Shown here piece by piece: positions 8,699 through 17,280 of a DNA stretch of 64,000 nucleotides (positions within the stretch are counted from its first letter, which is position 1; each line of letters opens with the position of its first letter). The position numbers were made by a program, and so were the translations under genes. The notes under the pieces are model-generated. The model was not told the origin of the DNA and ran no database searches. It saw nothing but the letters and a program-made list of their open reading frames with translations. The stretch lies in contig NZ_JARUBJ010000002.1 in the NCBI RefSeq assembly GCF_029626145.1, forward strand, positions 1,084,501-1,148,500, given 5' to 3'. Source of the DNA: Micromonospora sp. WMMD961 (GTDB lineage: Bacteria > Actinomycetota > Actinomycetes > Mycobacteriales > Micromonosporaceae).

Positions 8699-9034
8699 TT
8701 AGAAGATGATCCGCGAGCAGAGCAGGCAGACCAGGAACACCAGCACCACGCCGGCCGCCGCGCCGAAGCCGTAGGTGACCCGCTGCGAGCGCTGTTCGGC
8801 CGCGTCCAGGCCCGCCATGTCCTGCGGCGGCAGCCGCCGAGGTGGCGCCGGCTGAAGGTGTACGGGGGGACGCCAACCCGTCGGCGGCGGCACGCTCGGT
8901 GGCGGGCCGACGTACCCGCTCTGGGGTGTGCTCGTGGGCGCGGTGGGAGGTGGGTTCGCCACCGCGTCGGCACCGCTGCCGGGCCGTCGCCAGTAGTCGT
9001 CCGGGGGGCCGCTGCCACCGCTGGGGGTCGTCAC
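8699..9034 (-). CDS. small Pro-rich single-pass membrane protein
   Basis: A 111-residue protein starting at GTG 9034 (VTTPSGGSGPPDDYW). It has a disordered Pro/Gly-rich N-terminal 80 residues and one C-terminal membrane helix (FGAAAGVVLVFLVCLLCSRI), so it is probably tail-anchored. Function unknown. The longer frame upstream overlaps the leader of the divergent small gene at 9175 and is unlikely to be coding. Confidence 0.6.
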   Translation of the reverse strand: MTTPSGGSGPPDDYWRRPGSGADAVANPPPTAPTSTPQSGYVGPPPSVPPPTGWRPPVHLQPAPPRRLPPQDMAGLDAAEQRSQRVTYGFGAAAGVVLVFLVCLLCSRIIF

Positions 9035-9174
9035 GCCGTCCGACGCTACCAACGCCGGCAGCGGCCCGGTTGTCTCTTGCCGGCGCCGAGTTGTTCCGCT
9101 GCCGTGCCGACCGGTCCTGGGCCCGACCCGCGTCGGCACGGTGGAGGTGCCCGATTGCGCTAGTCTTGCCGCTC

Positions 9175-9357
9175 GTGAGCACCGAAGACCCCGGCAAGCA
9201 GGGCGTACGCGGCGACGATGACCGGACCGTCGACCTGAGCGAAGACTTCGTGGTGCTGCCCGAGCAGACCTCCGACGACACCGACCGTGGTTGGGGTGAG
9301 CGGTCCGGCGGCAACGACGACTGGCTGCTCGCCGAACGCCCCCCGCACTGGGACTGA
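9175..9357 (+). CDS. conserved acidic small protein (60 aa)
   Basis: GTG 9175 opens a 60-residue acidic protein ending GGNDDWLLAERPPHWD. This C-terminal pattern (W-G-E ... D-D-x-x-L-x-x-x-R-P-P-H-W-D) recurs in small actinobacterial proteins of unknown function as I recall. No membrane segment or cysteine. The longer in-frame ORF upstream is Arg/Ala-rich shadow sequence. Confidence 0.7.
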   Translation: MSTEDPGKQGVRGDDDRTVDLSEDFVVLPEQTSDDTDRGWGERSGGNDDWLLAERPPHWD

Positions 9358-9431
9358 TCCCGACCTCGACCGGGTGCGTGACCGTTCAGCCCGGCGGGCG
9401 GCGGCGTCGTTCAGTCGCGGATGACGGTGTG

Positions 9432-9502
9432 GCGGCCGGTGGGTCCGGCCTACGGCGGTGCTGCGGCCGGTGGGCCCGGCCTACGGCGGTGCTGCGGCCG
9501 CT
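9432..9502. repeat. 31-base direct repeat at the 3' end of the SAF-domain gene
   Basis: A 31-base unit (starting GCGGCCGGTGGG) begins at 9432 and 9463, with a partial third copy from 9494. Because 31 is not a multiple of 3, each copy shifts frame; the leftward gene stops at 9481-9483 inside the array. Confidence 0.75.
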
Positions 9503-10152
9503 GGGTCGCGGACGACTACGGCGAACCGGGTGCCTTCGGGGAGCCCGACGGCGCGTTGCGCCTGCTCCGGGCGGAGGGCCAGGTAGAGCGCGGGAGACCC
9601 GTCGGTCGCGTCCAGCACGTCCAGTACCAGCGCTGCCGGCGCGAGCACTGTTGCGTCGGCGCCCGCCCGCTCCGGCGTCGCGGCCAGCAGATCGACCCGG
9701 GTTCCAGGGCGGGCCACCGCAAGCGCGGCCGGCTCGGCCAGTCGGACCGGCACCCCTACAGCCCCGCTGGGCAGCGGCAACGCTCTGGCCGAGCCGCTCC
9801 CGGCGGCTGTGCTCTCTGCTCCGGTCGGGCCGGTTGGCGGTGGCCCGGCGGTGCTCGGTCGTTCGGCGGAACCGTCGTCGGTTCTGGTCGATCCGCCGTC
9901 ATCGGCCCTGGTTGAGCGGCCCCCGTCGGGATCGGTTGAGCCGCTCCCGTCGACCCGGTCGGCGTTGCCGGCGGACCCCGACGGCGTAGCGGAGGGCGCG
10001 GCGGTCGGCGGGCAATTGGGCGGCGCGTGCAGGACGGCAGCGGCAAGGCCGAGCAGCGCGGCGACCAGAACCCCCCGGAGCAGGGTGCGTCCGCCGGGCC
10101 ACGTGAGCCGGCGCAGCGGACGCAGCGCCCGTGCGGAGTCTGGATCACCCAT
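9481..10152 (-). CDS. SAF domain protein (CpaB/RcpC-like)
   Basis: A 223-residue protein: basic N-terminus, one membrane helix (TLLRGVLVAALLGLAAAVL), a Ser/Asp/Pro-rich spacer, then a C-terminal SAF-like beta-clip (VGVPVRLAEPAALAVARPGTRVDLLA). Proteins of this type lie beside the FmdB and 5-FCL genes in many actinobacteria; some resemble Flp pilus assembly protein CpaB, but no pilus genes are here. ATG 10152 is chosen because it opens just before the basic/hydrophobic anchor. The spacer is the least conserved part. Confidence 0.75.
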   Translation of the reverse strand: MGDPDSARALRPLRRLTWPGGRTLLRGVLVAALLGLAAAVLHAPPNCPPTAAPSATPSGSAGNADRVDGSGSTDPDGGRSTRADDGGSTRTDDGSAERPSTAGPPPTGPTGAESTAAGSGSARALPLPSGAVGVPVRLAEPAALAVARPGTRVDLLAATPERAGADATVLAPAALVLDVLDATDGSPALYLALRPEQAQRAVGLPEGTRFAVVVRDPAAAAPP

Positions 10153-10419
10153 CGCCTCTGCCACCCCCCGTCCGAGGGCGTCGCAGCGGCACCCTCGGCG
10201 GCAGGTTAGGCCGTTCCAGCCGTGGTTCGCCGGTCGCCGGCCGGCACCTGTGGACAACCGGCCGGCCTGTGGATAACGCCCGGCATTTGGCTGGATCTGC
10301 TATGGCCGAGTCGTCCACCGCCGGCCGGGCCGAGGGGATCGCCAGCGATGCGGCCCGAGGGACCGAGAGGGCCGTCAGGGATCATGCCGAACGGCCGACG
10401 GCCGAGCGGGCGAAGGGGC

Positions 10420-10812
10420 TCAGGACGCGGAGCTGGCCGCCGGGGCCTTGCCGCCGCTGGGCCCGCCCGACGACGACCCGCCCGACGACGACCCGCCCGA
10501 CGACGAGGACGGCCCCGACGAGGAACCGGACGACGAGGACGAGCCGCCCGAGGATGAGCCGGACCCCTCGGCAGAGGAGGACTCGGACTTCGCCGGCTTG
10601 CTGGCCGTGCCGCCGGCGGTCGTCTCGGAGCCGGACGCCCGCGAGTCGGTGCGGTAGAAGCCCGAGCCCTTGAAGACGATTCCGACCGAGTTGAAGACCT
10701 TGCGCAGCCGCCCCTGACACGCCGGGCACTCGGTCAACGGCTCGTCAGAGAAGGACTGCACCGCCTCGAGCTGGTGACCGCACGTGGTGCAGGCGTACTG
10801 GTACGTGGGCAC
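10420..10812 (-). CDS. ruc: FmdB-family zinc ribbon, Ruc-like chaperone
   Basis: A 130-residue protein: an FmdB zinc ribbon (VPTYQYACTTCGHQLE, then ECPACQGRLRKVF; four Cys in two CxxC pairs) followed by a disordered tail of about 70 residues made mostly of Ser and Gly. This is the architecture of M. tuberculosis Rv0991c (Ruc), reported as a redox-regulated chaperone activated when the cysteines lose zinc. GTG 10812 has GGAGGAG at 10816-10822. A perfect CIRCE operator lies at 10841-10867, predicting HrcA repression and heat induction. The symbol is by homology; the chaperone activity is not shown here. Confidence 0.85.
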   Translation of the reverse strand: MPTYQYACTTCGHQLEAVQSFSDEPLTECPACQGRLRKVFNSVGIVFKGSGFYRTDSRASGSETTAGGTASKPAKSESSSAEGSGSSSGGSSSSSGSSSGPSSSSGGSSSGGSSSGGPSGGKAPAASSAS

Positions 10813-10840
10813 GTTCTCCTCCGGATCTGGGCTCCGCCAG

Positions 10841-10867
10841 TTGGCACTCGACGTATTCGAGTGCCAA
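10841..10867 (-). promoter_or_regulatory. CIRCE operator (HrcA binding site)
   Basis: TTGGCACTC, 9 bases, GAGTGCCAA: a perfect 9-base inverted repeat matching the CIRCE consensus (TTAGCACTC-N9-GAGTGCTAA) in its high-GC form. It sits 29 bases upstream of the Ruc/FmdB start and 8 bases beyond the stop of the upstream 5-FCL gene, giving the chaperone gene its own heat-shock-type control. Confidence 0.92.
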
Positions 10868-10874
10868 TGGTGCG

Positions 10875-11552
10875 TCATTCGCCCCGGGTTCGTCCAGCGG
10901 ACGTGTGGGGCGCGACACCATGCGCCGCACCCGGGCCGCCGTCAAGCGTACGCACCCCGTCGGCGGGGGTGACGACCGCGCGGACAAGCCGGTCGTGCGG
11001 CTCCGCCGGAAGCGCGTCGACCAGCTCGCCGTCGTGCAGAGGCACCACGGTCAGCGTCGCCTCGGGCACCCGCGCGAGGGCTCGGTCGTAGGAGCCGCCG
11101 CCCCGCCCGAGCCGCCGACCATGGCGGTCGACCGCGAGGGCCGGCACGACCACCAGCTCCGCGTCCACCACGGCGTCCACCCCGAGGCGGACACCGGTCG
11201 GCTCGCGGATACCCCGACCGGCCGCGATCACGTCCGCCGGCCCGGTATACACCGCCCAGTCCAGATCCAGGTCCGTGAGGAGCACCGGCAGCAGCAACTC
11301 GGCGTTGGCTGGCAACGCGGCCCGCAGCACCTCCGGCAGGTCGGCGCCGCCCGGTTCGGAGCCGACCGGCACGTACGCCGTCATCCTGCTCGGGCGCAGT
11401 CTGCGGACCAGTGTGACCAGCTCAGCCTGCACGCGCCCGGCGGCAGCGGCCCGGGTGGTAACGGGCAGCGAGCGGCGGCGGGCGAGCAGTTCCACGCGGA
11501 CGTTCCGCTTCGCGGTACGCGTCGCTTCCGCTTCATCAGAAAATTCCGGCAC
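10875..11552 (-). CDS. 5-formyltetrahydrofolate cyclo-ligase
   Basis: Converts 5-formyl-THF to 5,10-methenyl-THF with ATP in folate salvage. The 225-residue protein has the N-terminal KRNVRVELLARRR motif, the substrate region YVPVGSEPGGADL and the ATP-binding GRLGRGGGSYDRAL loop. GTG 11552 (VPEFSDEAEATRT) has AGGAG 7 bases upstream and is preferred to GTG 11582. It is divergent from the GGDEF gene and upstream of the Ruc-like gene, as in M. tuberculosis Rv0992c-Rv0991c. Confidence 0.92.
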   Translation of the reverse strand: MPEFSDEAEATRTAKRNVRVELLARRRSLPVTTRAAAAGRVQAELVTLVRRLRPSRMTAYVPVGSEPGGADLPEVLRAALPANAELLLPVLLTDLDLDWAVYTGPADVIAAGRGIREPTGVRLGVDAVVDAELVVVPALAVDRHGRRLGRGGGSYDRALARVPEATLTVVPLHDGELVDALPAEPHDRLVRAVVTPADGVRTLDGGPGAAHGVAPHTSAGRTRGE

Positions 11553-11637
11553 GCAACACTCCTGACGCAACGCCTCTCCCACGGTTGCTCTGTGTCAGCA
11601 TCGCAAGCAACGGAGGCGGAACTTCCGGGGGGACCGA

Positions 11638-13995
11638 GTGACGCTACGCGGGCGGTTGACGGCAGCCTTCCTCGTAGTGGTGCTCGGGCCGGTCCTGCTC
11701 GGCGTGCTCTTCGTCGCCTCCACGATCGAGGCCGTGGACCGCAGCCGCTCCACCGAGCGACTGGCGGTGGCGGCATCCACCGTGCGCACCTCGGTCGACG
11801 CGCTCTGCCAGCAGTTGCGTGCCACCGCCGACGCGGTGGCCCTCACCGCCGATCCGCCCGTCGCCGCCACCCAACTGGTCGGCCGTGGCCTGGCCGCCGC
11901 CGTGTTGATCACCGACGTGGCCGGTCAGGTCAGCTACGTCTCGCCCGGCGCCCCGGCGGCCCCCTGGCGGGACTGCTCCGGCCCGCCCAACAGCGAGACC
12001 AACGCTCCGACCAACGGCGGAATCACCGGCTCGGCCAGCCCGGTCCGTGCGCTGGCCGCCCAGGTCGACCTCCGCGACCGTTCCGGAACCCTGCTCGGCA
12101 CGGTGACCGCCGCGCAACTGGTCGACCCGGCCTTCGTGGCCCGGCTGGCGGCGGTGACCGGGGTGGCGGTCACCCTGCTCGACAGCGGTGCCAGCGCCGC
12201 GCGGGTCACCCACACGACCGAGTCCCGTGAGGTACGCGACGCGGTGCTGGCCGCCGCCAGCACCGTCGACGGCGACCGGGTCACCGAAACCAGCGAGGGA
12301 CGGTACGTGCGGAGGATCGGGCCGTCCGACGCGCAGCCGCTGCCACTGGTGCTCTCCGTGCCCAGCGAACGGCCGCCCGGGCTGCACGCCACGCTGGTGG
12401 GGGTGGTGGTCCTGGCCGCGCTCCTCGCCGTACTGAGCGCTTGGCGGTTGGCCCGGGTCACCACCCGGCCGCTGGTGGAGTTGGCCGGCGCGGTCGACCG
12501 GGTGGCCCACGGCGACCTGACCGCCCGGGTGCCGGTCCGCAGCCGCGACGAGTTGGGCCGGCTGGCCGCCGCCTTCAACCGGATGACCCGGGAGACCGGC
12601 TCCTACGTCGCGGCATTGACCAGCAACCGGGACCAGCTCCGCGGACACCTCGGGGTGCTCGGTGACACCCTGGCCAGCACGCACGACCTGCAACGCATCC
12701 TGCGGGTGATCCTGCACAGCGCCATCGGCGCCACCGGCGCGCGCGCCGGCGCGGTGTTGCTGGTGGAGGCCGGTGGGGTGCTCGTCGCACAGTGCACCGA
12801 GGGGTTGGACGGACGATGGCCGGAGGGTGACACGGACGGTTCGGCGACGCTGCGGGTGCCGGTGGGTGTCGGCGTGGTCGGGGCTGTCGCCGCCACCGGG
12901 GAACCGCAGCGCGGGAGGGTGGAACCGGCCGAGACCCCGGCGGGTGAGCCGCGTTGCCGCACCTATGTCGCCGTCCCGTTCGCCGCCCCGGCCGGTGGCG
13001 CCGCGGCCACCTCCTCCGGGTCCTCGACGCCGACCGACGAGGCTGGCGCAGCCGCGGCGGCACTCGGCGTGCTGGCCCTGTACGACCGGCTGGGCGCCGA
13101 CGAGTTCGACGACGACGACCTGGTCACCCTGCGCACCTTCGCCGGTCACGCGGCGGTGGCCGTGGACAACGTCCGGGTGCACGAGGAGGCGCAGCGGCTC
13201 TCGCTCACCGATCCGCTCACCGGGTTGTGGAACTACCGCTACCTGCGCGAGTCGATCCGGCGGGAGGTGGAACGGGCCAGCCGGTTCGGGCGGATGCTGA
13301 GCGTCCTCGCGCTCGACCTCGACCGGTTCAAGGACGTCAACGACACGTACGGGCACGCGGCGGGGGACACCGTGCTGGCCGAGTTCGCCCGGCGGGTACG
13401 CGGCGAGATCCGCGAGGTCGACCTGGCCTTCCGGCAGGGCGGTGAGGAGTTCGTGCTGCTGCTGCCGGAGACCGACGCGCGGGGCGCGGCGATCGTGGCC
13501 GAGCGACTCGGCGCGGTGGTGCGCGAAACCCCGATCGCCGTCGAGGCGTACGCCGGGCCGGTCCTGGTGACCGTGTCGGTGGGCATCGCCGTCTATCCGG
13601 ACAACGGCAGCACCGGGCGGGAGGTGCTGGAGGCAGCCGACGACGCGCTCTACGCCGCGAAGGCCGCCGGCCGTGACACGTACCGCGTCGCCGAGGTGCG
13701 CCCCGACGTGACGACCCGGGAGCTGCCGGTGCTCGCGGCGGCGGTGAGCCCTTCCGACGGGCTGCCGCGCGCCGGCCAGCACGCGCAGGTCAGCCGGGAG
13801 CCGGGCGGGCCCGCCCGGTCGGAGTCGGCGGTGGGCGTACCCGAATCTTCGCCGGCCGGCCCGACGCGCGCCCGGTCGGACCCGGCCGACGACCCACCGG
13901 ACAGCGCCGGGGCCGGTCCGGACGCCGCACGGCCGGGGTCGGGTGGCGGCGCGTCTTCTGGGCCACAGCCGCCGCGGCAGAGCCGTGGCCGATAG
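11638..13995 (+). CDS. membrane diguanylate cyclase (HAMP-GAF-GGDEF)
   Basis: A 785-residue sensor that makes cyclic di-GMP from GTP. Order: TM1 (about 7-29), an extracytoplasmic sensing region with two cysteines (about 57 and 113), TM2 (about 250-268), HAMP (270-322), GAF (about 345-515), GGDEF (about 520-690) and a disordered Pro/Ser-rich tail of about 95 residues. The active-site signature GGEEF is at 601-605, and an intact RxxD inhibitory site (REVD, 592-595) implies product feedback. Starts at GTG 11638. It separates 5-FCL and galU, which are adjacent in M. tuberculosis, so it looks like an insertion into a conserved block. Confidence 0.92.
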   Translation: MTLRGRLTAAFLVVVLGPVLLGVLFVASTIEAVDRSRSTERLAVAASTVRTSVDALCQQLRATADAVALTADPPVAATQLVGRGLAAAVLITDVAGQVSYVSPGAPAAPWRDCSGPPNSETNAPTNGGITGSASPVRALAAQVDLRDRSGTLLGTVTAAQLVDPAFVARLAAVTGVAVTLLDSGASAARVTHTTESREVRDAVLAAASTVDGDRVTETSEGRYVRRIGPSDAQPLPLVLSVPSERPPGLHATLVGVVVLAALLAVLSAWRLARVTTRPLVELAGAVDRVAHGDLTARVPVRSRDELGRLAAAFNRMTRETGSYVAALTSNRDQLRGHLGVLGDTLASTHDLQRILRVILHSAIGATGARAGAVLLVEAGGVLVAQCTEGLDGRWPEGDTDGSATLRVPVGVGVVGAVAATGEPQRGRVEPAETPAGEPRCRTYVAVPFAAPAGGAAATSSGSSTPTDEAGAAAAALGVLALYDRLGADEFDDDDLVTLRTFAGHAAVAVDNVRVHEEAQRLSLTDPLTGLWNYRYLRESIRREVERASRFGRMLSVLALDLDRFKDVNDTYGHAAGDTVLAEFARRVRGEIREVDLAFRQGGEEFVLLLPETDARGAAIVAERLGAVVRETPIAVEAYAGPVLVTVSVGIAVYPDNGSTGREVLEAADDALYAAKAAGRDTYRVAEVRPDVTTRELPVLAAAVSPSDGLPRAGQHAQVSREPGGPARSESAVGVPESSPAGPTRARSDPADDPPDSAGAGPDAARPGSGGGASSGPQPPRQSRGR

Positions 13996-14004
13996 TCTCG
14001 CGGC

Positions 14005-14967
14005 ATGTCGGAGCACTCAGCGAACCCCTCATCGACGGCCGCCGCAACCGGCCGTCCCCTGGCGGTCAAGGCCGTCATCCCGGCCGCCGGACTGGCCACC
14101 CGGTTCCTGCCGGCCACGAAGGCAGTGCCCAAGGAGCTGCTGCCGGTGGTGGACCGGCCGGTTCTGCAGTACATCGTCGAGGAGGCCACGCAGGCCGGCA
14201 TCGGTGACGTGTTGCTGATCACCGGTCGGGGTAAGACGTCGATGGTGGACCACTTCGACCGTCGCCCCGACCTGGAGACCAGGCTGGAGGAGAAGGGCGA
14301 CGCCGAGCGGCTGGCCGCCGTGCGTCGGCCGAGTGAGCTGGCCGAGATCTACACCGTGCGGCAGCCCGAGCAGCTCGGGCTCGGCCACGCCGTCGGGTAC
14401 GCCGAGTCGCACGTCGGCGACCAGCCCTTCGCGGTGCTGCTCGGCGACGAGTTCGTCAAGCCGTCCGAGCCGCTGCTGCCGGCGATGCTGGAGCTGCAGG
14501 CCCGCACCGGCGGTGTGGTGCTCGCGTTCTTCGAGGTCGACCCGGCCGACACCAAGCGGTACGGCATCGCCTCCGTCGAACCGGCCGAATCCGAGCTGAC
14601 CGACATCGGCGAGGTCGTCAAGGTCACCGGGATGGTGGAGAAGCCGCAGCCGGAGGATGCACCGAGCAACCTCGCGGTGCTCGGTCGCTACGTGCTGCCC
14701 GGCAAGATCTTCGACGCGATCCGGCGGACCAAGCCGGGCAGCGGCGGCGAGATCCAGCTGACCGACGCGATGGAGTTGCTGCGCACCGAGGGCACGCCGG
14801 TGCACGCGATCGTCTACCGGGGCACCCGCTACGACACGGGCATGCCGCTGGGCTACCTCCAGACGGTGGTGCAGATCGCCGCCGAGCGTGACGACCTGGG
14901 CAGCGAGTTCCGCTCCTGGCTGGCCGACTTCGTCAAGGCCGACGCGGCAGGCGGATCTGGTACATGA
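14005..14967 (+). CDS. galU: UTP-glucose-1-phosphate uridylyltransferase
   Basis: Forms UDP-glucose from UTP and glucose-1-phosphate for cell-wall and capsule glycans. The 320-residue length is normal. Nucleotidyltransferase signature AVIPAAGLATRFLPATKAVPKELL, the metal-binding LLGDE, and VEKP are all present. ATG 14005 follows the diguanylate cyclase stop by 9 bases. The gene overlaps the next (moeA/glp) by 4 bases (ATGA), starting the galU-glp-rimJ-sepX operon. Confidence 0.96.
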   Translation: MSEHSANPSSTAAATGRPLAVKAVIPAAGLATRFLPATKAVPKELLPVVDRPVLQYIVEEATQAGIGDVLLITGRGKTSMVDHFDRRPDLETRLEEKGDAERLAAVRRPSELAEIYTVRQPEQLGLGHAVGYAESHVGDQPFAVLLGDEFVKPSEPLLPAMLELQARTGGVVLAFFEVDPADTKRYGIASVEPAESELTDIGEVVKVTGMVEKPQPEDAPSNLAVLGRYVLPGKIFDAIRRTKPGSGGEIQLTDAMELLRTEGTPVHAIVYRGTRYDTGMPLGYLQTVVQIAAERDDLGSEFRSWLADFVKADAAGGSGT

Positions 14968-16277
14968 CCTCGACGGCCGACGCCGAGGCGGCCGCGAACG
15001 AGTTGACGCCGCTCGCCGACTACCTGGGCAGCGTGCTGCGCAGGTTACGTGCGCTGCCGCCACTCGACCTCGACCTCACCCAGGCGCACGGCAACGTCCT
15101 CGCCGAGGACGTCGTCGCGCCGCACGCCTTCCCGGCCTTCGACCAGGCGGCCGTGGACGGCTACGCCGCGCGCTGGGAGGACATTTCCGGAGGCGGCCGG
15201 GGCCCGAGTTATATCCCGGCCCCCTCCGGCAAGCCCGGTGGACGGACCATCCGGCTCAACGTCGTGGGCGATCTGGGTGCCGCGAGCTGGCGGCCGGTCC
15301 GCCTCACCCCGGGCTCGTGCTTCTCGGTGGCCGCCGGGGCGCCGCTGCCGATCGCTGCGGACGTGGTGGTCCCGGTCGAGTGGACCGACCAGGGCATGGC
15401 CGCCGTGGAGATCTTCCGCACCCCCAAGCGGGGGTACGGGGTACGCCGCGCCGGTGAGGAACTGCCCGCCGGCACCCTGCTCGCCCGCGCCGGCACGTAC
15501 GTCTCTCCGGCGCTGGTCGCGGTCTTCGCGGCCACCGGAATCGGGCACGTGGTGGTGCGGCCCAGCCCTCGGGTGGTCATCGTGGCCACTGGCGACGAAC
15601 TTGTCGACGTGGGCCGGGGCAGCCAGCCGGGGCAGGTGGTGGACGCCAACTCGCACGCGTTGACCGCTGCGGCGGCCGAGGTGGGCGCCCTGGCGTACCG
15701 GGTGGGGATCTGCGACGACGACCCGGAGGGGCTGCGCGGGCTGCTGGAGGACCAGACCCTGCGCGCGGACCTGATCATCACCACCGGTGGCACCGGCACC
15801 GGCCCCGGGGACATGGTGCGCCGGATCCTGTCCCGCCGCGAGGGCGGCCGGGCCGGGCCGGTCACGTTCACCGACGTGGCGCTCTATCCCGGCACCGCGC
15901 TCGGGTTCGGCACGGTCGGGGCCGAGGAGGTGCCGGTGGTCTGCCTGCCCGGCGACCCCGGTGCCGCGTTGATCGGTTTCGAGGTGTTGGCCCGCCCCGC
16001 CATCCAACTGCTCGCCGGTGCCGAGCCGGTGTTCCGACCCAGTGTGCGGGCGCACCTGCTGGAGACCGTGTCGTCGCCGGCGGGGCTGCGTGAGTTCCGG
16101 CCGGCGCACGTCGCCGAGCGCCGTGGCGGCGGCTACACGGTGCAGCCCCTCAGCGGCGGGCCGTTCACCCTCTCCGGGTTGGCCGAGGCGAACGGGCTGC
16201 TGGTGCTCGGCGAGCGGGTCACCACAGCCGCCGCCGGATCCACGGTCGACGTCCTGCTGCTGGACCGCCGTCGGTGA
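14964..16277 (+). CDS. glp: MoeA-family molybdotransferase / gephyrin-like Glp
   Basis: A 437-residue MoeA-fold protein: N-terminal domains with FPAFDQAAVDGYA, the MPT-binding region IITTGGTGTGPGDM and a C-terminal beta-barrel. MoeA inserts molybdate into molybdopterin. In Corynebacterium the copy next to galU and glpR is a division protein, Glp, that links FtsZ to the membrane receptor GlpR. Here the neighbour two genes down is SepX/GlpR, so the division role is as likely as the cofactor role. No other molybdopterin gene is in the window. ATG 14964 overlaps galU by 4 bases. Confidence 0.88.
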   Translation: MTSTADAEAAANELTPLADYLGSVLRRLRALPPLDLDLTQAHGNVLAEDVVAPHAFPAFDQAAVDGYAARWEDISGGGRGPSYIPAPSGKPGGRTIRLNVVGDLGAASWRPVRLTPGSCFSVAAGAPLPIAADVVVPVEWTDQGMAAVEIFRTPKRGYGVRRAGEELPAGTLLARAGTYVSPALVAVFAATGIGHVVVRPSPRVVIVATGDELVDVGRGSQPGQVVDANSHALTAAAAEVGALAYRVGICDDDPEGLRGLLEDQTLRADLIITTGGTGTGPGDMVRRILSRREGGRAGPVTFTDVALYPGTALGFGTVGAEEVPVVCLPGDPGAALIGFEVLARPAIQLLAGAEPVFRPSVRAHLLETVSSPAGLREFRPAHVAERRGGGYTVQPLSGGPFTLSGLAEANGLLVLGERVTTAAAGSTVDVLLLDRRR

Positions 16278-16386
16278 CCGTCTCCCGGCCGACCCGCCGG
16301 CCGGCCACTCGGGCGTCGCGCCGTCGCCCGGTCGTCGGGATGGGTCCACTTGCGCGCGACACGGTCCCGCGCGGGAGACTGTGCCT

Positions 16387-17037
16387 GTGAGTCTCTTCGG
16401 ACCCCCGCGGGCACCGGGCTGGCCGGTGGAGTTGGCGGACGGCCCGGTGTTGCTGAGGCCGTACCGCCGCACCGACGCCGCAGCGTGGTCGGAGATCCGG
16501 CGGGCCAACCGGGCCTGGCTGGCACCCTGGGAGTCGTCACTGCCCGGCGCCTGGGACGACATGAACTCGCCGGCCGCGTTCCGCTGGGTGCACCGGGACC
16601 AGCGGCGTTCGGCCCGCGAGGGTGAGGGCATGCCGTTCGCGGTTTGTCTGCGCGAGGCCGACCGGGACCGCCTGGTCGGTCACCTCAATGTGGGCAGCAT
16701 CGTGCGGCGAGCACTCTGCTCCGGCTACGTCGGCTACTGGGTGGACGCTCGGGTCGCCGGGCGAGGCGTCATCCCGACGGCGCTCGCGCTCGCCGTGGAC
16801 CACGCGTTCGGCCCGGGCGGGTTGCACCGGGTGGAGGTCAACATCCGTCCGGAGAACCGACCGTCCCGGCGGGTGGTGGAGAAACTGGGCTTCCGCGAGG
16901 AGTCGTACCACGTGCGCTACATGCACATCGACGGCGCTTGGCGAGACCACATCGGATACGCGATGACGAGCGAGGAGATCGCTGCCGAGGGTGGCCTGTT
17001 GGCCCGCTGGCACCGGGTACGCGCCGACGCCCGGTAG
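16387..17037 (+). CDS. rimJ: GNAT N-acetyltransferase (RimJ/RimL-like)
   Basis: A 216-residue acetyltransferase of the RimJ/RimL class, which transfers acetyl from acetyl-CoA to alpha-amino groups, classically ribosomal proteins S5 and L12. The acetyl-CoA site is seen in ARVAGRGVIPTALALAVDHA, and NIRPENRPSRRVVEKLGF is the typical C-terminal motif. GTG 16387 is favoured because GGGAG 16373-16377 is 9 bases upstream; GTG 16381 is too close. Third gene of galU-glp-rimJ-sepX; its substrate may be unrelated to ribosomes. Confidence 0.88.
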   Translation: MSLFGPPRAPGWPVELADGPVLLRPYRRTDAAAWSEIRRANRAWLAPWESSLPGAWDDMNSPAAFRWVHRDQRRSAREGEGMPFAVCLREADRDRLVGHLNVGSIVRRALCSGYVGYWVDARVAGRGVIPTALALAVDHAFGPGGLHRVEVNIRPENRPSRRVVEKLGFREESYHVRYMHIDGAWRDHIGYAMTSEEIAAEGGLLARWHRVRADAR

Positions 17038-17280
17038 GAGGACGTTCGGGATTCCCGGGGCGGGGTGGCCGGGACGGAATTTTCCGACTGCCTCCCAGCC
17101 GTCCCACGGACGGGATCGGCGCGGCGCGGCGGCAACCTGGTCGACGCGCCGTAACCTCAAGTAACTGCAAGCTGCGGCAAGCGCTCCCCGGCCGGACGAT
17201 CCACGCGCCCTGGCAGGATCGGTGGAAGATCCTGCGGTCGGAGAGCGGTTGCTTCGAATTCGGTGACGGGAGGGGTGAGG

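Noticed and set aside
10448..10657. Asp/Pro-rich plus-strand ORF (PPDDDPPDDDPPDDE)
   Set aside because: It is the antisense of the Ser/Gly-rich tail of the Ruc-like protein, not a gene.
11644..14016. 790-codon minus-strand ORF
   Set aside because: Antisense shadow of the GGDEF gene; the sense strand has GGEEF, HAMP and GAF.
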